Positions 61,440 through 64,000 of a stretch of DNA of 64,000 nucleotides are shown piece by piece. Origin of the DNA: Pseudomonas brassicacearum. GTDB taxonomy: Bacteria > Pseudomonadota > Gammaproteobacteria > Pseudomonadales > Pseudomonadaceae. Numbering within the stretch: the stretch's first letter is position 1; each line of letters opens with the position of its first letter. The notes beneath the pieces were generated by a model. The model saw nothing but the letters and a program-made list of their open reading frames with translations. It was not told the origin of the DNA and did not search any database. Made by a program: the position numbers and the translations under genes. The DNA lies in assembly GCF_003732225.1 (NCBI RefSeq), contig NZ_MOBJ01000015.1, positions 1-64,000 on the forward strand, given 5' to 3'.

Positions 61440-62417
61440 ATGGCCAAACGTATCCAGTTCCGAGCCCATGGCGGGCCCGAAGTGCTTGAGTATGTGGATT
61501 ATCAGCCTGCCGAGCCGGGCCCGCAGCAGGTGCGCGTGAGCAACAAGGCCATCGGCCTGAATTTCATCGACACCTATTTCCGCAGCGGCCTCTACGCACC
61601 GCCAACCTTGCCATCGGGCCTGGGCGCAGAAGGCGCTGGCGTGGTCGACGCGGTGGGCCGCGATGTCACGCGTTTCAAGGTCGGTGACCGCGTGGCCTAC
61701 GGCAGTGGCCCGCTGGGCGCTTACAGCGAGATGCATGTACTGCCGCAAGACAATCTGGTGCATCTGCCGGACGCTATCAGCTTCGAACAGGCAGCGGGCG
61801 TCATGCTCAAGGGCCTGACCGTGCAGTACCTGTTGCGTCAAACCTATGAGCTCAAAGGTGGCGAAACCATACTGTTCCACGCCGCTGCCGGCGGTGTCGG
61901 TTCGCTGGCCTGCCAATGGGCCAAGGCCTTGGGCGTGAAGTTGATCGGTACCGTCAGTTCACCTGAGAAAGCCGCGCTGGCAAAAGCCAACGGCGCCTGG
62001 GCAACCATCGACTACAGCCATGAAAACGTCGCACAGCGGGTGCTGGAGTTGACTGACGGCAAAAAGGTCCCCGTGGTGTACGACGGCGTCGGCAAGGACA
62101 CCTGGCTGACCTCGCTCGACAGCGTGGCGCCACGCGGATTGGTGGTGAGCTTCGGCAACGCGTCGGGGGCGGTGGACGGCGTGAACCTGGGGATTCTCGC
62201 CGCGAAGGGCTCGCTGTACGTGACCCGGCCAACCCTGGGGACTTACGCCAACAATGCCGAGAACCTGCAAACCATGGCCGATGAGCTGTTCGCGATGATC
62301 ATCAGCGGTAAGTTGAAGGTGGACATCAGCCAGCGTTATCCACTGGCTGAAGCGGCGAAGGCACACATTGAGTTGTCGGCGCGGCGTACTACCGGGTCGA
62401 CGGTGTTGCTGCCTTAA
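61440..62417 (+). CDS. qor: NADPH:quinone oxidoreductase (Qor)
   Basis: A 325-residue zinc-independent medium-chain dehydrogenase that reduces quinones using NADPH. Family features: GLNFIDTYFRSGLY, GLGAEGAGVVDAVG and the nucleotide-binding AAAGGVGSLACQWAKALG. The start MAKRIQFRAHGGPEVLEY follows AAGGAGAG; an ATG two codons earlier is less well placed. Divergent from hemF. Confidence 0.94.
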   Translation: MAKRIQFRAHGGPEVLEYVDYQPAEPGPQQVRVSNKAIGLNFIDTYFRSGLYAPPTLPSGLGAEGAGVVDAVGRDVTRFKVGDRVAYGSGPLGAYSEMHVLPQDNLVHLPDAISFEQAAGVMLKGLTVQYLLRQTYELKGGETILFHAAAGGVGSLACQWAKALGVKLIGTVSSPEKAALAKANGAWATIDYSHENVAQRVLELTDGKKVPVVYDGVGKDTWLTSLDSVAPRGLVVSFGNASGAVDGVNLGILAAKGSLYVTRPTLGTYANNAENLQTMADELFAMIISGKLKVDISQRYPLAEAAKAHIELSARRTTGSTVLLP

Positions 62418-62441
62418 GTATCAGGGTGTTTGGAAGGGCCT

Positions 62442-62536
62442 CATCGCGAGCAAGCTCGCTCCCACACTGAATCGTTGTCGTACACAAAATCTGTGTTCAC
62501 TAAAGATCTACTGTGGGAGCGAGCTTGCTCGCGATG
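62442..62536. repeat. REP doublet, family A
   Basis: Inverted copies of the GAGCGAGCTTGCTCGC repeat about 48 bp apart, between the converging qor and tsaC stops. Confidence 0.92.
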
Positions 62537-62550
62537 GGTTCACCTCGGTC

Positions 62551-63108
62551 TTAAGCCGGGCGCACAACCTTGCCAGTCGCCAGATCGCGAATCAGGCTGG
62601 GATTTTTGCGCCCACCCAGATTACCGCCCAGCACCAGGTCGATTTGCCCACGGAAATACTGCTCGACGCGAATTCGCGTGCGCGCTGCCGGCCGGCCTTG
62701 CGGGTTGGCTGAAGTCGACACCAACGGCCCGACCAACGCACACAAGTCCCGCACTTGCGGATGATCGCTGACCCGCAGCGCCACGGTCTCGTGTACCCCG
62801 GTGATCCATTGCGGCAGCATGTTTTGATGGGGCACCAGCCAGGTGTTCGGCCCCGGCCAGGTACTGGCCATGCGATCCATCCACAGTTCCGGGAAGTCTT
62901 CGAACAGGAAGTCGAACTGGCGAATGTTGTCGGCAATCAGGATCAGGCCCTTTTCCACCGAACGGCCCTTGATCGCCAGCAAACGATACACCGCCTCTTC
63001 GTCCCACGGGTCGCAACCCAGGCCCCAGACGGCTTCGGTTGGATAGGCAATCACCGCCCCTGCGCGAATTTCTCGTGCGGCTTGTTGCACACGCCAACTG
63101 TTGACCAT
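62551..63108 (-). CDS. tsaC: Threonylcarbamoyl-AMP synthase (TsaC/YrdC)
   Basis: A 185-residue enzyme that makes threonylcarbamoyl-AMP for the t6A37 tRNA modification. Family motifs: GAVIAYPTEAVWGLGCDP, KGRSVEKGLILIA, GPNTWLVP and LVSTSANPQGRPA. The length is that of the stand-alone TsaC form. It is 51 bp downstream of dprA on the same strand. Confidence 0.95.
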   Translation of the reverse strand: MVNSWRVQQAAREIRAGAVIAYPTEAVWGLGCDPWDEEAVYRLLAIKGRSVEKGLILIADNIRQFDFLFEDFPELWMDRMASTWPGPNTWLVPHQNMLPQWITGVHETVALRVSDHPQVRDLCALVGPLVSTSANPQGRPAARTRIRVEQYFRGQIDLVLGGNLGGRKNPSLIRDLATGKVVRPA

Positions 63109-63159
63109 TACCGACTCTCCAAAATAAGGCTGTGCGCAGTTTACCGATCTTTTATGAAC

Positions 63160-64000
63160 CTAGCTTACGCGCGCAAACCAGCGTCCGCCTTCGCTCACCG
63201 CCCGGCCATCCATTTCAAGCTCTGTCAGCGCGGCCAATACCTTCGGCAACGCCCATCCCGCCGCGTCGGCCAGGGCCTCACTGGTATGCGGCGCGGCAAA
63301 CAGCAGGCACAGCAACGGGTGATCGATGGCGGCCGGGGCCTCTGTGGATAACGGCAGATTCTGCCAACCGCGCAGGCCTTCGAGGATATGTTCGATAGTT
63401 TCCACCAACACTGCGCCATCGCGGATCAACTGGTGGCAACCACGGGCGCCGGGATGATGGATGGAGCCTGGAATCGCATACACCTCGCGCCCTTGCTCCG
63501 CCGCCAGCCTGGCGGTGATCAACGAGCCGCTGGCAACACTGGCCTCGACCACCAGCACCCCGAGGGACAAACCGCTGATAATCCGGTTGCGACGCGGGAA
63601 GTTGCTGGCCTGTGGCCCGGCATCCAGCGGAAACTCGGACACCACCGCGCTGCCCTGGGCAATCATCGCGTCGGCAATTCGTCGATTGCGCTGTGGATAA
63701 AAATTTTCCAGTCCGGTGCCGAGCACTCCAACCGTCTGCCCACCCACATCCAATGCGGCCTGATGCGCCGCCGCATCGATGCCCAATGCCAAGCCGCTGG
63801 TGATGACAAAACCGGCGCCCGCGAGGCTGCGAGAAAACGCCGTGGCGGTGTCCATCCCCGGCCTTGATGCGCGTCGGCTGCCGACCATCGCCAACTGCGG
63901 TTTTTCCAGAATGCCCGGATCGCCCGCGACGAACAGCAGCGGCGGTGGATCACTGATTTCTGCCAGCAGCGCCGGGTAGCCAGGTTGGTCAAACATCAGT
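63160..64000 (-). CDS. dprA: DprA/Smf DNA-processing protein, truncated by window edge
   Basis: At least 278 residues of a DNA-binding protein that loads RecA on incoming single-stranded DNA. The Rossmann-like domain shows LAMVGSRRASRPG, VITSGLALGIDAAAH and NFPRRNRIISGLS, followed by a C-terminal winged-helix part (LLFAAPHTSEALADAAGW). The reading frame stays open to the edge and full DprA proteins are about 360 residues, so the internal ATG at 63996 is unlikely to be the start. Confidence 0.9.
   Translation of the reverse strand, partial: LMFDQPGYPALLAEISDPPPLLFVAGDPGILEKPQLAMVGSRRASRPGMDTATAFSRSLAGAGFVITSGLALGIDAAAHQAALDVGGQTVGVLGTGLENFYPQRNRRIADAMIAQGSAVVSEFPLDAGPQASNFPRRNRIISGLSLGVLVVEASVASGSLITARLAAEQGREVYAIPGSIHHPGARGCHQLIRDGAVLVETIEHILEGLRGWQNLPLSTEAPAAIDHPLLCLLFAAPHTSEALADAAGWALPKVLAALTELEMDGRAVSEGGRWFARVS

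Overview
The window reads as chromosomal core DNA of a fluorescent pseudomonad (Pseudomonas fluorescens group). This rests on recognisable Pseudomonas gene order (algB-kinB, polA-ersA-engB, znuA/zur-znuCB, trpI/trpBA, the betC locus), high-GC codon use, and at least 13 inverted REP doublets of two families. The genes are ones that lie near oriC in this genus. From the order aroE-hemF-qor-tsaC-dprA at the right end I infer that the origin lies beyond the right edge. No tRNA, rRNA, CRISPR array, insertion sequence or prophage was seen.

Layout. 0.2-6.3 kb: a GltP-type symporter, two small membrane proteins and the AlgB/KinB two-component system. 6.3-13.7 kb (minus strand): a run of two haem c proteins, DsbA, an EEP-family hydrolase, the diguanylate cyclase DgcH, a lipoprotein amidase and a CSS-EAL phosphodiesterase. 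13.8-17.7 kb: EngB and PolA converge on a 418-bp gap holding a 121-bp palindrome and the sRNA ErsA with an AlgU-type promoter. 17.7-25.7 kb: a DUF2782-like protein, ThrB, the zinc-uptake genes around a candidate Zur box, a lipoprotein and the MetNIQ importer. 25.8-34.4 kb: the caa3/aa3 cytochrome c oxidase cluster with its haem A and copper assembly factors. 34.8-37.9 kb: a conserved hypothetical, a SulP transporter and a beta-carbonic anhydrase.

38.1-49.9 kb: an SOS-type radical SAM gene with a LexA box, a small AT-richer cassette (EF-hand-like protein and secreted tyrosine phosphatase), YheV-PrlC, a gamma-carbonic anhydrase, a HAD phosphatase, a putative lipoprotein protease, two tandem lipoproteins, and a stress group (two DUF1161 proteins, OsmC with an AlgU promoter, a luciferase-like oxidoreductase, dodecin, a DUF883 protein). 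49.9-53.5 kb: trpI/trpBA and a CigR/RcnB-like protein. 53.7-59.3 kb: a small dioxygenase-like protein, then a choline-sulfate locus (LysR regulator, BetC, choline-binding protein, second SulP). 59.4-64.0 kb: aroE, hemF, qor, tsaC and a truncated dprA.

The themes are envelope stress and c-di-GMP control, respiration (oxidase, haem, cytochromes c), and nutrient uptake (Zn, Met, choline sulfate, sulfate or bicarbonate). The least ordinary signals are the ersA gap, the 39.3-40.8 kb cassette with a 7-bp tandem repeat, and AANAANAA motifs before three oxidase-cluster genes.
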